A stretch of DNA of 64,000 nt from Paenibacillus chondroitinus NBRC 15376 (GTDB taxonomy: Bacteria > Bacillota > Bacilli > Paenibacillales > NBRC-103111): positions 1-64,000 of the forward strand of contig NZ_BILW01000013.1 of assembly GCF_004000765.1 (NCBI RefSeq), in the 5' to 3' direction. The position numbers and the translations under genes are program-made. The notes beneath the pieces were generated by a model, which saw only the letters and a program-made list of their open reading frames with translations, had not been told where the DNA came from and made no database searches. Numbering within the stretch: the stretch's first letter is position 1; each line of letters starts with the position of its first letter. This document shows, piece by piece, positions 34,608-44,080 of the stretch.

Positions 34608-36791
34608 TTATCTATTCGAAGCCGGCACCATCGCCTTGAATTCCCTGCGTCTGCGATGCAAAATCGGTTCTGTGTAACCGCTTGGTTGTTCATAACCTTT
34701 GAATACCAGCTCACACGCAGCTTGAAAGGCTACCGAGTGATCTAAATTATCGGCCATCGGACGGTAAGCAGGATCTCCGGCATTTTGCTCATCGACCACC
34801 TTGGCTAAACGCTGCATGGTCTTAAGAACTTGCTCTTCCGTACAAATGCCGTGATGAAGCCAGTTAGCCAAGTGTTGGCTGGAAATACGCAAGGTGGCGC
34901 GGTCTTCCATCAGTCCTACGTTATTGATATCCGGAACTTTCGAGCAACCGATGCCTTGCTCTACCCAACGGACAACATAACCTAGAATACCTTGAGCATT
35001 ATTGTCCAGTTCCTGTTGAATTTCTTCAGGAGTCCATTGCGGTTTGGTTTCCACTGGAATATTTAAGATCTCATTCAGATAATCTTTCCCGCTCGCTTTT
35101 AATTCGTTCTGGACTTCCTTGACATCCATTTGATGATAATGAAGTGCGTGTAACGTCGCTGCTGTAGGTGAAGGCACCCATGCCGTATTGCAACCAGCCT
35201 GCAGATGAGCAATCTTTTGATGCATCATATCCTTCATCAGGTCAGGCATAGCCCACATTCCTTTACCAATCTGGGCACGACCTTGCAAGCCGCACGCTAA
35301 CCCTATGGTAACGTTTGATTTCTCATAGCCTTGCAGCCAACGGGAAGACTTCATATTATTTTTGCGAACCATAGGTCCTGCTTCCATCGAGGTATGCATC
35401 TCATCGCCTGTACGGTCCAGGAACCCTGTGTTAATAAAAACAATGCGATCCTTCACTTGGCGAATGCAAGCCTTCAAGTTTACGGAAGTACGGCGTTCCT
35501 CGTCCATTACACCGATTTTGATCGTATTGCGCTCCAACTCGAGCATATCTTCCGTCCGATTAAACAAAAGATTAGCAAAAGCCACTTCCTCGGAGCCGTG
35601 CATTTTTGGTTTTACAATATATACGGAGCCTTTAAGCGAGTTTTGATACGCGCTATTCCTCAAAAGATCGTGTTTGGCAATAAGGCTGGTTACAACGGCA
35701 TCCAATATGCCTTCGGGAACTTCCTGCCCGTTCTGGTCTAATACGGCATCGATTGTCATCAGATGTCCTACATTCCGGACAAATAGAAGCGAACGACCTG
35801 GCAAACTAAATTCCTCGCCTGCAAGAGATGTATAGATGCGGTCAGGATTCAAAGTCCTTGTAATGAATTTATTTCCCTTCGGTACGGAAGCCGAGAGATT
35901 TCCTTTCATTAGTCCCAACCAGTTCCTGTACACCAATACTTTATCCTCAGCGTCTACTGCAGCAACAGAGTCTTCGCAATCCATGATCGTCGTTAGAGCT
36001 GCTTCCATCAAGATGTCTTTCACGCCTGCCAGATCATTCTGGCCAATCGGATGTTGGCGGTCAATTTGGATTTCAACATGTATCCCGTTATTTTTCAGCA
36101 AAACTGCGGAAGGATCGTCCGCCAGTCCTTGATAGCCAACAAGCTGAGAGGCGTCCTTCAAACCTGTCGTTTCCCCATTGGCTAAAGAGACAGACAATTC
36201 TCCATTCACGATCGAGTACCTAACCGCATCATGATGCGAGAAGTTGGACAAGGGTGCTGCTTGATCCAGAAAGCGCTTGGCATACGCAATAACTTTATCC
36301 CCACGAACGGCGTTGTATGCAGAAGTACGTTCTGCACCATTCTCTTCGTCAATAACATCCGTTCCGTATAAAGCATCGTAAAGACTTCCCCAACGGGCGT
36401 TCGCAGCATTTAAAGCATATCTGGCATTGTTAACTGGAACAACTAACTGAGGGCCCGCTTGATAGGAAATTTCCTCGTCTACCCCTTGTGTTGTAATTTG
36501 AAAATCTTCTACTTGCGGTTCCAAATAACCAATCTTTTGTAAAAAGGCTTGATAGCTCTCGGCGTTAAAACTTTCTTTATTTTCAATGTGCCACTCATGA
36601 ATAAGCGTCTGCAGCTCATCCCGTTTGGCTAATAAGGCTTTATTCTGAGGGGCAAGGTCGTGAATCAACGTATTCAAATCTGCCCAGAACTTTTCACTTT
36701 TCAACCCGCTGCCAGGGAGTACTTCTGAATTAATAAACTGATAAAGCACTTCAGCAACTTGTAGACTTCCTACGTTTACATATTCGCTCAT
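34608..36791 (-). CDS. glcB: Malate synthase G
   Basis: A 727-residue monomeric malate synthase of isoform G length, condensing glyoxylate and acetyl-CoA to malate. Seen: [31 protein letters not shown] (metal-binding acidic residues), [16 protein letters not shown] loop as [27 protein letters not shown], and [16 protein letters not shown]. The catalytic Asp region [14 protein letters not shown] is near the C-terminus. Isoform G usually serves growth on glycolate or glyoxylate rather than the acetate shunt. No isocitrate lyase lies in the window. It sits 26 bp after the FAH-family gene and 36 bp before malic enzyme. Confidence 0.95.
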   Translation of the reverse strand: MSEYVNVGSLQVAEVLYQFINSEVLPGSGLKSEKFWADLNTLIHDLAPQNKALLAKRDELQTLIHEWHIENKESFNAESYQAFLQKIGYLEPQVEDFQITTQGVDEEISYQAGPQLVVPVNNARYALNAANARWGSLYDALYGTDVIDEENGAERTSAYNAVRGDKVIAYAKRFLDQAAPLSNFSHHDAVRYSIVNGELSVSLANGETTGLKDASQLVGYQGLADDPSAVLLKNNGIHVEIQIDRQHPIGQNDLAGVKDILMEAALTTIMDCEDSVAAVDAEDKVLVYRNWLGLMKGNLSASVPKGNKFITRTLNPDRIYTSLAGEEFSLPGRSLLFVRNVGHLMTIDAVLDQNGQEVPEGILDAVVTSLIAKHDLLRNSAYQNSLKGSVYIVKPKMHGSEEVAFANLLFNRTEDMLELERNTIKIGVMDEERRTSVNLKACIRQVKDRIVFINTGFLDRTGDEMHTSMEAGPMVRKNNMKSSRWLQGYEKSNVTIGLACGLQGRAQIGKGMWAMPDLMKDMMHQKIAHLQAGCNTAWVPSPTAATLHALHYHQMDVKEVQNELKASGKDYLNEILNIPVETKPQWTPEEIQQELDNNAQGILGYVVRWVEQGIGCSKVPDINNVGLMEDRATLRISSQHLANWLHHGICTEEQVLKTMQRLAKVVDEQNAGDPAYRPMADNLDHSVAFQAACELVFKGYEQPSGYTEPILHRRRREFKAMVPASNR

Positions 36792-36817
36792 TTGGATGTC
36801 CCCTTTGTAAGTGTAGA

Positions 36818-37585
36818 TTATGATTGTTGAGCAATAACAGGATTTTGCAAGTGGCCTATGCCTTCAATGTAACAATCCACGACATCGCCATCCCGGACTT
36901 GATCCGCACCGGCGGGCGTTCCAGTCAGAATGATATCACCTGGCATGAGGGTCATGAACCGGCTGATGTACGCAATCATGCTGTCAATTGGCGTAATGAT
37001 GCGTTCCATGAGAGCATCCTGCTTAACAATACCGTTCACGGTGGATTGAATACGGGCCGAGTGATAATCAAAGTCGGTTACAATCACGGGACCCAGCGGG
37101 CAAAATGTATCAAAGGATTTGCCAATCGTCCAATGTCCCTCCGGATGAAAATAATTGAAAGCCCCCAAGTCGTTGGCTACCGTGTAACCGAAAATCACTT
37201 CGTGGATGTTTCTCGGGTCTATGTTTCTCGCTTCTTTCCCGATAATGACGGCAAGCTCCGATTCGAATTTGATATCGTCCGTTCCAAGTGGCAGAACCAC
37301 GGCGTCTCCGGGTCCGACAACAGTGGTCAATGGCTTAAAGAACAGAATCGGCATTTCCGGTACCTCTGGTTTTGGCGCCCCTTCGCCAACAAAATTTTTA
37401 CCGATACCGATGATGTGTCTTGGTGTCAGAGGAGCTTTCAGTTGAACATTGTCCAATGAGAATGTCTTCCCGGTAAGAATACGGGAGGTGAAAATATCAC
37501 CTGTAAATTCATGAATGTTAGATTCTTCTATGATTCCACTGCGTATCTCTGATTCTCCAGAAACGATAAAACGAGCTAGTTTCAT
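36818..37585 (-). CDS. Fumarylacetoacetate hydrolase family protein
   Basis: A 255-residue single FAH domain. Metal-binding acidic residues are in [14 protein letters not shown] and [21 protein letters not shown] and [18 protein letters not shown] complete the fold. Family members hydrolyse or decarboxylate 2-keto-3-deoxy acids, acylpyruvates and similar compounds. As first gene of the operon with malate synthase G and malic enzyme, it may release glyoxylate, glycolate or pyruvate from a larger keto acid. Reaction not determinable from sequence. Confidence 0.85.
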   Translation of the reverse strand: MKLARFIVSGESEIRSGIIEESNIHEFTGDIFTSRILTGKTFSLDNVQLKAPLTPRHIIGIGKNFVGEGAPKPEVPEMPILFFKPLTTVVGPGDAVVLPLGTDDIKFESELAVIIGKEARNIDPRNIHEVIFGYTVANDLGAFNYFHPEGHWTIGKSFDTFCPLGPVIVTDFDYHSARIQSTVNGIVKQDALMERIITPIDSMIAYISRFMTLMPGDIILTGTPAGADQVRDGDVVDCYIEGIGHLQNPVIAQQS

Positions 37586-37602
37586 ACGAAAAGCCGCCTT
37601 TC

Positions 37603-37676
37603 TTGTTCATTATTATGAACAACGTTCTATATTTTGTTTGTAAATTGATCTTCCCACAGTTTTCCGTTTGTGTCAA
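37603..37676 (-). promoter_or_regulatory. Promoter and IclR-type operators of the FAH/malate synthase operon
   Basis: -35 TTGACA (37676-37671), 17 bp, -10 GAAGAT (37653-37648). Downstream of it lie AACAACGTTCTATATTTTG (37618-37636) and an 8-bp palindrome TTGTTCAT-N4-ATGAACAA (37603-37622). The first is nearly the same as the element at the iclR promoter (16 of 19 bases). Location past the start site suits repression by the neighbouring IclR protein, relieved by an inducer. Confidence 0.6.
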
Positions 37677-37700
37677 TGGGATTTTGCCGATGTAAAACAC

Positions 37701-37732
37701 AAAAAATCCCGATTCACCTAAGTGCCCCGGGA
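37701..37732 (-). terminator. Terminator of the iclR-type gene
   Basis: On the minus strand TCCCG pairs with CGGGA around a 16-nt loop that holds a nested 3-bp stem, followed by TTTTTT. Starts 10 bp past the stop codon. Confidence 0.7.
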
Positions 37733-37741
37733 CCCCTATCC

Positions 37742-38488
37742 TCATATATTCGTTGACAATCGTTTTGCTAAAGAGCAAATTTCACTGATGCTTTCTTCTT
37801 TCTTCCCTTCCCAATGATGGATGGGCATGGAACAACTGACCGCTGCAACTACGGTGCCCAGACGGCGAATCGGTGCAGCCACACAACAGAACCCCATGAC
37901 GCCTTCCTGTATATCCAAGGAATACCCTCTTTGGCGCACGGTCTCCAATTCTTGCAAAAATGCTTCTCGGGAACCGATGGTATGAACGGTTATCTTATGG
38001 AGCGATTCCTGAGGGAATACCCGGCTGACTTGCTCGGCATCCATATCGATCATGAGCGACTTGCCAAGGCCGGTTGCATGAGCCGGGATACGAACGCCCG
38101 GCCCCGAAACCATCTGAACCGGTGTCGGTGCTTCCACTTTTGTCAGGTAGAGCACTTCGCTGCCATCCAACCTAGCCAGCTGCACGGATTCTTGCAGCTT
38201 GCGCATAACCGGCTCGGCCATTCGCCTGAATTCTTCAATCAGGTCATACTGGCGAAAATAAGCACTGCCCAGATCGCCAACCGCGCTGCCCAGAGCGTAC
38301 GTCTCATTTCTGTCTCGATTGATCCACTGCAGCCGCTCCATGGTCTGAAGTAGAGAATACAGCGTACTCTTGCTGATCCCCAAGTGCTTGGACAACTCGG
38401 ACAACTTCCATTTGTAGGGCTCCTCCGTCAGTAAGGTAAGTACTGCATGTGCCCGGTCCAGCGCTGGAACGGAATACTTTTGCTCCAT
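37742..38488 (-). CDS. IclR-family transcriptional regulator
   Basis: A 248-residue regulator. The N-terminal winged helix-turn-helix (residues 6-65) includes LSELSKHLGISKSTLYSLLQTM. The C-terminal effector domain has VRIPAHATGLGKSLM, QRGYSLDIQEGVMGFCCVAAPI and VAAVSCSMP. IclR proteins respond to small carboxylates such as glyoxylate or pyruvate. It precedes the FAH/malate synthase/malic enzyme operon on the same strand, with a terminator between them, and shares an operator element with it, so it is very probably its regulator and represses itself. Confidence 0.9.
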   Translation of the reverse strand: MEQKYSVPALDRAHAVLTLLTEEPYKWKLSELSKHLGISKSTLYSLLQTMERLQWINRDRNETYALGSAVGDLGSAYFRQYDLIEEFRRMAEPVMRKLQESVQLARLDGSEVLYLTKVEAPTPVQMVSGPGVRIPAHATGLGKSLMIDMDAEQVSRVFPQESLHKITVHTIGSREAFLQELETVRQRGYSLDIQEGVMGFCCVAAPIRRLGTVVAAVSCSMPIHHWEGKKEESISEICSLAKRLSTNI

Positions 38489-38510
38489 TTTGTCACGTCC
38501 TTTATATGAT

Positions 38511-38564
38511 AAACATCGTTCGATATATTGATCGTATTATCCCTAGATGCTACCATGCGTGCAA
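38511..38564 (-). promoter_or_regulatory. Promoter and operator of the iclR-type gene
   Basis: -35 TTGCAC (38564-38559), 17 bp, -10 GATAAT (38541-38536). Just downstream, AACATCGTTCGATATATTG (38512-38530) repeats the element of the FAH promoter with three differences in 19. Suggests autoregulation. Confidence 0.65.
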
Positions 38565-38582
38565 TGGCTAGTCAATGCAGAA

Positions 38583-38642
38583 TAACAGAAAGTGCCCATT
38601 CCTTCCCCCGCTGCCTGTGAGCCGGTGAATGAATGGGCACTT
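38583..38642 (-). terminator. Terminator of the second permease operon
   Basis: A perfect 12-bp stem (AAGTGCCCATTC and complement; 38590-38601 with 38631-38642) closes a 29-nt GC-rich loop. The T-run behind it is poor. Lies 10 bp past the permease stop codon. Confidence 0.6.
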
Positions 38643-38652
38643 CCTGAATCCG

Positions 38653-39528
38653 TTAACCTTTGACGGAGCCTAGCATAACTCCCTTGGCAAAATGCTTTTG
38701 CAAAAAGGGATAGATGATTAAAATCGGCACCATAGCCAGCACAATCGAGGCCATACGAATCGTTTCCTGCGGTAAAACTCTGTCGTCACTGCCGACAGAC
38801 CCTGCACCGCTGGCATCGGAATCGATAACCAACGACTTGACTAGCACCTGCAAGGTCCATTTCTTGGCATCGCTCAAATAAACCAGGGCATTGAAGTACG
38901 TGTTCCAATACGAAACCGCAAAGAACAGAACAAAAGCAGCAATCGCCGGCATGGATAAAGGAATGACAATGCGCCAGAAGACGCCGATATCCGAGCAACC
39001 GTCAATTCGAGCGGCATCTTCCAACTCCGGAGGCAAGGAATCCAGAAATCCTTTTATCACAATCAAGCTCCATGCATTCGTAAGACCCGATAAAATTAAT
39101 GACCAGTGCGAGTTTAACAGGTTCATATCCTTCATTAATAAATAGTTAGGCAAAATCCCTGCGTTGAACACCAATGTAAAAATAACGCCGCCGAGCATCC
39201 ATTTCCTGCCGGGTACATGTTTCTTGGTTAAGACATACGCAAATGTAAACGAGAGGAGAATACTTAGCACAGTCCCTATTCCTGTAACGAATACGGTGCT
39301 TTTCAGGGCATTGACGAAGCTATTCGTTGATAAAATATATTTGTACGCAGACAGCGACCATTTTTCCGGGAATAAATAAAATTGCAAAGGTACGTAGACT
39401 TCCGGATCGGTGAACGAAACGCTGAATACATAGATGAATGGGAATACACACGCAATAGAAATGATTGCAAGCAGCGAATAGTTCACATAATCGAAAATCG
39501 TCATTTTCTTCGTTTTTACGAAACTCAT
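38653..39528 (-). CDS. Carbohydrate ABC transporter permease (LplC/YtcP type), second set
   Basis: A 291-residue permease, clearly a paralogue of that at 19150-20031: both begin MSFV.KKK(L/M)T.FDYVNYSLLA and end FLQKHFAKGVMLGSVKG. EAA motif LEDAARIDGCSDIGVFWRIVIPLSMP. It lies 12 bp after the LplB-type permease and ends the operon. Confidence 0.9.
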   Translation of the reverse strand: MSFVKTKKMTIFDYVNYSLLAIISIACVFPFIYVFSVSFTDPEVYVPLQFYLFPEKWSLSAYKYILSTNSFVNALKSTVFVTGIGTVLSILLSFTFAYVLTKKHVPGRKWMLGGVIFTLVFNAGILPNYLLMKDMNLLNSHWSLILSGLTNAWSLIVIKGFLDSLPPELEDAARIDGCSDIGVFWRIVIPLSMPAIAAFVLFFAVSYWNTYFNALVYLSDAKKWTLQVLVKSLVIDSDASGAGSVGSDDRVLPQETIRMASIVLAMVPILIIYPFLQKHFAKGVMLGSVKG

Positions 39529-39540
39529 GGGTTCTCCTCC

Positions 39541-40494
39541 TTAATAAATCCCCTCTTGCCCCAGCTTCTTCACGACGTAGTTGGACAGCATAACAAGGAT
39601 TAGGCCCACAACACCTTTGAACATCCCCACCGTCACACCAACGCTGATTTTCCCTCCGAGGATACCGATCGTATACGCATACGTGTCGAACACCTGGGAA
39701 ACCGAGGTGACCAGCGGATTGTTCATCAATAAGATTTGTTCAAAACCGACATCTGCCATATGCCCTAATCTTAAAATCAGCAAGATAATGATCGTCGGAC
39801 GAATGGCCGGCAGCGTCACATGCCAGATCTGCTTCATTCTCGACGCCCCGTCTATGACGGCTGCTTCATATTGTTGGGGGTCAACGCCTGCCATTGCGGC
39901 CAAGAAAATAATCGTCCCCCAGCCCACTTCCTTCCACATGCTTTGAGCGGTGAGCAGCCCCCAGAAAAAGTTCGGGTTAGACAGAAAAGATACCGTGTCG
40001 AAGCCCATATTCGATATCAGTTTATTGATCAGCCCTACATCTGTGGAAAGCATAAAAAACGTCATACTAGCAACAACAACCCATGACAAAAAATGCGGTA
40101 AATAAACAATTGACTGATTGATGCGTTTGAACGTTTCATGCCGAATTTCATTGAGCATCAAAGCCAGAACAATCGGCAGCGGGAACATGAATATGATGCC
40201 GAAAATATTAATGGCAAACGTGTTTCTCAACATGAGATAGAACACTTCACTATGAAATAACTCTGTGAAGTTGGTAAAACCAATCCACTCGCTCCCCCAA
40301 AGGCCTTTAAAAGGGTTGTATTCCTTGAAGGCAATCAAGAGCCCCCATAAGGGCGCGAATTTAAATATTAAAAAATACAGGATGCCCGGCGCAGCCAGAG
40401 CGTACATCCATTTACTCTGCACCATGGCCGCCCATAAACGTGAACGTTCCTGAACGCGCGTACTTTTTACAGTTGTTTGTACCTGTGTTTGCAT
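39541..40494 (-). CDS. ABC transporter permease (LplB/YteP type), second set
   Basis: About 317 residues; paralogue of the protein at 20066-21016. EAA motif YEAAVIDGASRMKQIWHVTLPAIRPT. The ATG at 40494 follows GCGAGGTG; an open frame continues upstream into the dehydratase gene but has no ribosome binding site. Placed 20 bp after the dehydratase gene. Confidence 0.9.
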   Translation of the reverse strand: MQTQVQTTVKSTRVQERSRLWAAMVQSKWMYALAAPGILYFLIFKFAPLWGLLIAFKEYNPFKGLWGSEWIGFTNFTELFHSEVFYLMLRNTFAINIFGIIFMFPLPIVLALMLNEIRHETFKRINQSIVYLPHFLSWVVVASMTFFMLSTDVGLINKLISNMGFDTVSFLSNPNFFWGLLTAQSMWKEVGWGTIIFLAAMAGVDPQQYEAAVIDGASRMKQIWHVTLPAIRPTIIILLILRLGHMADVGFEQILLMNNPLVTSVSQVFDTYAYTIGILGGKISVGVTVGMFKGVVGLILVMLSNYVVKKLGQEGIY

Positions 40495-40514
40495 GTGTGA
40501 AGCACCTCGCCCGT

Positions 40515-41600
40515 TTATTCGCTCACTTGATACTCGGCTTTTTCCAGCCATTCCGGCCGTACCGTGATGCCCCAGCCTGGTCCTTGCGGAACCTGCACCG
40601 CACCATCCGAAACTTTCAACGGCTCTGAAAAAAGTCCATTCGTCCAAGCATCCTCTTCAATCGTATATTCCATGTATTTCCCTGCGTTCGGAATAGCTGA
40701 GACCATATGCAGCGTAAAGACGGTCAACATCGATAAATTCGCAGCATGCGGTGTACAGGTCATTCCTACCGCTTCGGCCATTCGAGCGACTTCCAGTGCG
40801 CGGCTCAAGCCTCCCACATAGCAAATATCCGGTTGAACGATATCGACGGCACGCATCTGAATCATCCGTTTGAACTGTGCCAAATCCGTATCCTGTTCCC
40901 CGCCGGTTACCGGAATGTCCAGGGCGTCAGCTACTTGCTTCGTCCACTCCAGCTCCATGTAAGGGCAAGGTTCTTCAAAGTGACATACCCCGTATTCATC
41001 AAGCATCTTGCCTGTTTCAATCGCCTTAGCCGGTGTAAATCCACTGTTCGCATCGACATACAGCTGCGTTTGGTCACCGATAGCAGCCCTTACAGCCCGG
41101 ACAACCTCTTCCGAACGGCCCGGATAGACATCCACATCACTCGCAAAGTTGTTGGCAATCCTGATTTTGAAAGCCTCGATCCCCTGCGTTTCCTTGAGGC
41201 GCAAGATCCGGTTAGCTTCCTCCTGCGGTGAAATGTTGCGCTTCATGCTGGAACCGTAAATTTTAACTTTGCCGGGTTTTCCGCCAAGCAATTCACTAAC
41301 ACTTTTGCCCATGCGTTTCCCTTTCAAATCCCACAAAGCCGTATCCAAGCCTCCGACTGCTCGGCATATATAGGAACCGGGAAACTTATGCTCTTCCCTA
41401 ACAACCTTTTCCGCCAAGGCTTCGATTTCATTCGCATCTGCACCCAGTGCGTGCGGAGCTACTTGTTGATGCAGCACCAGCGCAGAAATATTCGCATGGT
41501 AAGGAGCGATCTGCCCATAACCTTGCAGCCCATCTTCTGAAGTGACGCGGACAACGGAAAGTTGGCGGGTTGTAAAAGTTTCGATACGCTTAATTTTCAT
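40515..41600 (-). CDS. Enolase-superfamily sugar-acid dehydratase (mandelate racemase/muconate lactonizing enzyme family)
   Basis: A 361-residue protein. N-terminal capping domain with GGLDTALWDLKGKRMG near residue 85, then the barrel: basic pair in FKIRIA, metal ligands Asp in DANSGF, Glu in HFEEPCP and Glu in TGGEQD. The His/Asp dyad is in PDICYVGG and TPHAANLS. The His-Asp dyad places it in the mandelate racemase subgroup, mostly acid-sugar dehydratases; KxR rather than KxK is a variation seen in parts of the family. It sits between the regulator and permease genes. It would make a 2-keto-3-deoxy acid from an aldonate or uronate derivative; substrate unknown. Confidence 0.85.
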   Translation of the reverse strand: MKIKRIETFTTRQLSVVRVTSEDGLQGYGQIAPYHANISALVLHQQVAPHALGADANEIEALAEKVVREEHKFPGSYICRAVGGLDTALWDLKGKRMGKSVSELLGGKPGKVKIYGSSMKRNISPQEEANRILRLKETQGIEAFKIRIANNFASDVDVYPGRSEEVVRAVRAAIGDQTQLYVDANSGFTPAKAIETGKMLDEYGVCHFEEPCPYMELEWTKQVADALDIPVTGGEQDTDLAQFKRMIQMRAVDIVQPDICYVGGLSRALEVARMAEAVGMTCTPHAANLSMLTVFTLHMVSAIPNAGKYMEYTIEEDAWTNGLFSEPLKVSDGAVQVPQGPGWGITVRPEWLEKAEYQVSE

Positions 41601-41633
41601 CCTATCGTTCTCCCCTTTTCATTCAATCTCTTC

Positions 41634-43952
41634 CTACCTGAACTGGGAGCGGAATTGCCCCGGCGTCATACGTACATGTCGTTGAAAAATGCGGATAAAG
41701 TTGCGCTCGGAATATCCGATCGCTGTGGCTACTTCGCTGATGCTTTGATCTGTATCTTTTAACAGGCGCTCAGCTTGACCAATCTTCGTTTCCACCACAT
41801 ATTCCAAAAAGTTCTTTCCTACCTTCTTCTTAAACAATCGGCTCAGATAGGAAGGGCTTACACCTACCCTCTCGGCGCAATGCACCAAGGACAAATCATT
41901 CCCGTAATTGTTATGAATATACTGACACACCCACTGGATCGCGGATTCACCGGATGCTTCCCTATCATTTTTCGTCAACCACAGATACACCGGAAATAAC
42001 GACTCCTCGAACCAATCGGTCATTTCCTTCGACGTCTGTTTGTTTCTTAACTGCCCGAAAAAATTATGCTCCATAATGTCGACGACATTCGCACCCTGCT
42101 TCTCCAGAGACACGATAAAAGCCGATAGGAAGATATGATAGCTTTGATAAATAAATACATAGGATTGTGAATGGCGCAGGATTTCCGTGAATTTCTCGAA
42201 ATGCTGGATCGCTGCAGACAAATCCTCCTGCTCAAGTGCATGAAGAATCGCTTCTTGCAGCTCTACCGGGTACCGGAGCAGTGACTGCGTTTTCCCATGT
42301 TCGAAATCATCAATAAATAATAACGGTTCTGCGTCCCGAAATATCCGGTATTGCAGAGCATGAATCGCTTCCTTATAGGAAACCGGAACGTCTGCAATGT
42401 AAGGATAGAACCGTCCGATGCACACATTAACTTCAAAGGACAAATACTTATGAAACGCCTCGATCATCGCATAGGCATAGTTCGAGGTCAGCTCCTTCAT
42501 GGTTTCCTGCTCCATCTCGGGCTTGAATTGCAGGATGGCCACGCCTCTGCCTTGATAAGGAATCACGTAACCTTCAAGACTATGCTGATTCAACAGCTCC
42601 TGCATGACATTAGCCAATGAAAAAGCGACAATTCCTTTCTCTTCCGGCAAAAAACGCTTCTCTTTATAAATATGGTCGGCATCGACAACCAGCACGACAC
42701 TTGTAAATCCAACACCAATGCCATACGCTAAGCAATCCTGAAGCAGCGTTTGATTTGCCGTATAATCACCGCTCAGCAGCTTGAAGAGAAACTTCTCGCG
42801 CAAGGACGGCTCCATATTTTGCACATAACTTTCCAATTTCTCCGTCTCATTACTTAAATAATCCAGAGACTCTTTAATGATATCCAGCTCGTTTTCCTTC
42901 GGCTCGACACCATGGCCACGCAGAGAACGGCTGTGATTAATCAGTTGCCCGATTGGCGTATAGGCCCTCTTGGAGGTAATATACGTCAGAAGAATGCCGA
43001 CACCTACAAATACAAGAACAATAAGCACCGTCATTTCACGAATCCAGCTTAACTGATCGGTAATGACCTGTTCAGGCGTCACAGATACGTAAGTTCTGGA
43101 GAATACATTTTTCACGTAGTGATACTGTGCCGGCTTCCCATCAATACCTTCTGCTACAAATATGCCCGAGTTTTGATCCGATGCCTTGATCATCGCAATC
43201 CCTTGTAATCTGGCCGTTTCTTCGGCTTGGTTCACTTGGGGGTTTCGCTCGATCCCAAAAGGATCGTTCAGCTTCACGATCATTAAACCTTGATCGCCGG
43301 TCAACATGACCGCATCTGTTTCCATAAATGTGCTCAGCTTGGCAGCTTCAATCTCAAAGCCGAGGACGCCCTTGGGCCCTTCCGTACCAATGAGTGGCAG
43401 CTGTCTGTAAAAGGTAATGTACCCTTCCTTGCCCTTCAGCTGTGTCCATTGCGTAGGACGTTTAATTGCGAGCAATTCGTCAATATTTTGTTTATATTTG
43501 TAATATTCTTTCTCAATGGAGCCGTATTCATTGGAAATGACCTCATGGTTTGTGCTGTTATACAAATATATTTCACTAATAAAGCTATTGAAATTTTTAA
43601 CCAAAGCAATTTTTTTCAGTATATCAAGCTTCAAAAGACCGCTTTCATCCTGAGGGTTCGTAAACTCTTGCTGAATAAAAGGATCATTGGCTAACTGGAG
43701 CGAGTCCTGCTCAATTTCCTGTAAAACCGTTTCGGCGCGGTCCTTCATTATCGTCAAGGACGAGTCGCTTTCCGCCTGTATGTATTTCTGCATCCGATGT
43801 GTAGAGAATTGATAATACGCTACGCTAGCCAATATCACCGGAATACATACGGAAATACAGCCAAGCCAAATGAGCTTGAAGAAATACGTTCTCGTGTTCG
43901 TTCGCCTCTTTTTTCCAAGTTTTTTCAGAAACATGCTGCTCCAGTTAGCCAT
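41634..43952 (-). CDS. Membrane-anchored AraC-family regulator, second set
   Basis: A 772-residue paralogue of the regulator at 21337-23664. Membrane helix near residues 25-48 (LIWLGCISVCIPVILASVAYYQF), extracellular sensor, second helix near residue 305, long cytoplasmic middle, and C-terminal AraC domain (LVHCAERVGVSPSYLSRLF; ISEVATAIGYSERNFIRIF). The recognition helices differ little from those of the first regulator, so both may bind the same operator. Located 33 bp before the dehydratase gene and probably co-transcribed with it and the permeases. Confidence 0.88.
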   Translation of the reverse strand: MANWSSMFLKKLGKKRRTNTRTYFFKLIWLGCISVCIPVILASVAYYQFSTHRMQKYIQAESDSSLTIMKDRAETVLQEIEQDSLQLANDPFIQQEFTNPQDESGLLKLDILKKIALVKNFNSFISEIYLYNSTNHEVISNEYGSIEKEYYKYKQNIDELLAIKRPTQWTQLKGKEGYITFYRQLPLIGTEGPKGVLGFEIEAAKLSTFMETDAVMLTGDQGLMIVKLNDPFGIERNPQVNQAEETARLQGIAMIKASDQNSGIFVAEGIDGKPAQYHYVKNVFSRTYVSVTPEQVITDQLSWIREMTVLIVLVFVGVGILLTYITSKRAYTPIGQLINHSRSLRGHGVEPKENELDIIKESLDYLSNETEKLESYVQNMEPSLREKFLFKLLSGDYTANQTLLQDCLAYGIGVGFTSVVLVVDADHIYKEKRFLPEEKGIVAFSLANVMQELLNQHSLEGYVIPYQGRGVAILQFKPEMEQETMKELTSNYAYAMIEAFHKYLSFEVNVCIGRFYPYIADVPVSYKEAIHALQYRIFRDAEPLLFIDDFEHGKTQSLLRYPVELQEAILHALEQEDLSAAIQHFEKFTEILRHSQSYVFIYQSYHIFLSAFIVSLEKQGANVVDIMEHNFFGQLRNKQTSKEMTDWFEESLFPVYLWLTKNDREASGESAIQWVCQYIHNNYGNDLSLVHCAERVGVSPSYLSRLFKKKVGKNFLEYVVETKIGQAERLLKDTDQSISEVATAIGYSERNFIRIFQRHVRMTPGQFRSQFR

Positions 43953-44080
43953 AAGTCCTCCCCGTCTTCTTAAGAAGCCCCATTGTCATACCACTCACTT
44001 ATTCACACAGATGGTTCGTGTGTTAAGCATAGGGAGCGGAGCCGCAAAAAGCAAGCGGTAAGAAACTCACCTGTGGCTGT

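Noticed and set aside
37617..37627. LexA/SOS box (GAAC ... GTTC)
   Set aside because: The spacer is three bases and not four, and the element recurs at the iclR promoter, so an IclR operator explains it better.
40495..40647. N-terminal extension of the second LplB-type permease
   Set aside because: The open frame runs back into the dehydratase gene, but the ribosome binding site and similarity to the paralogue begin at 40494.
44030..44075. Terminator after the second LplA-type binding protein gene
   Set aside because: Only a 4-bp stem (CCGC/GCGG) with a poor T-run could be drawn.
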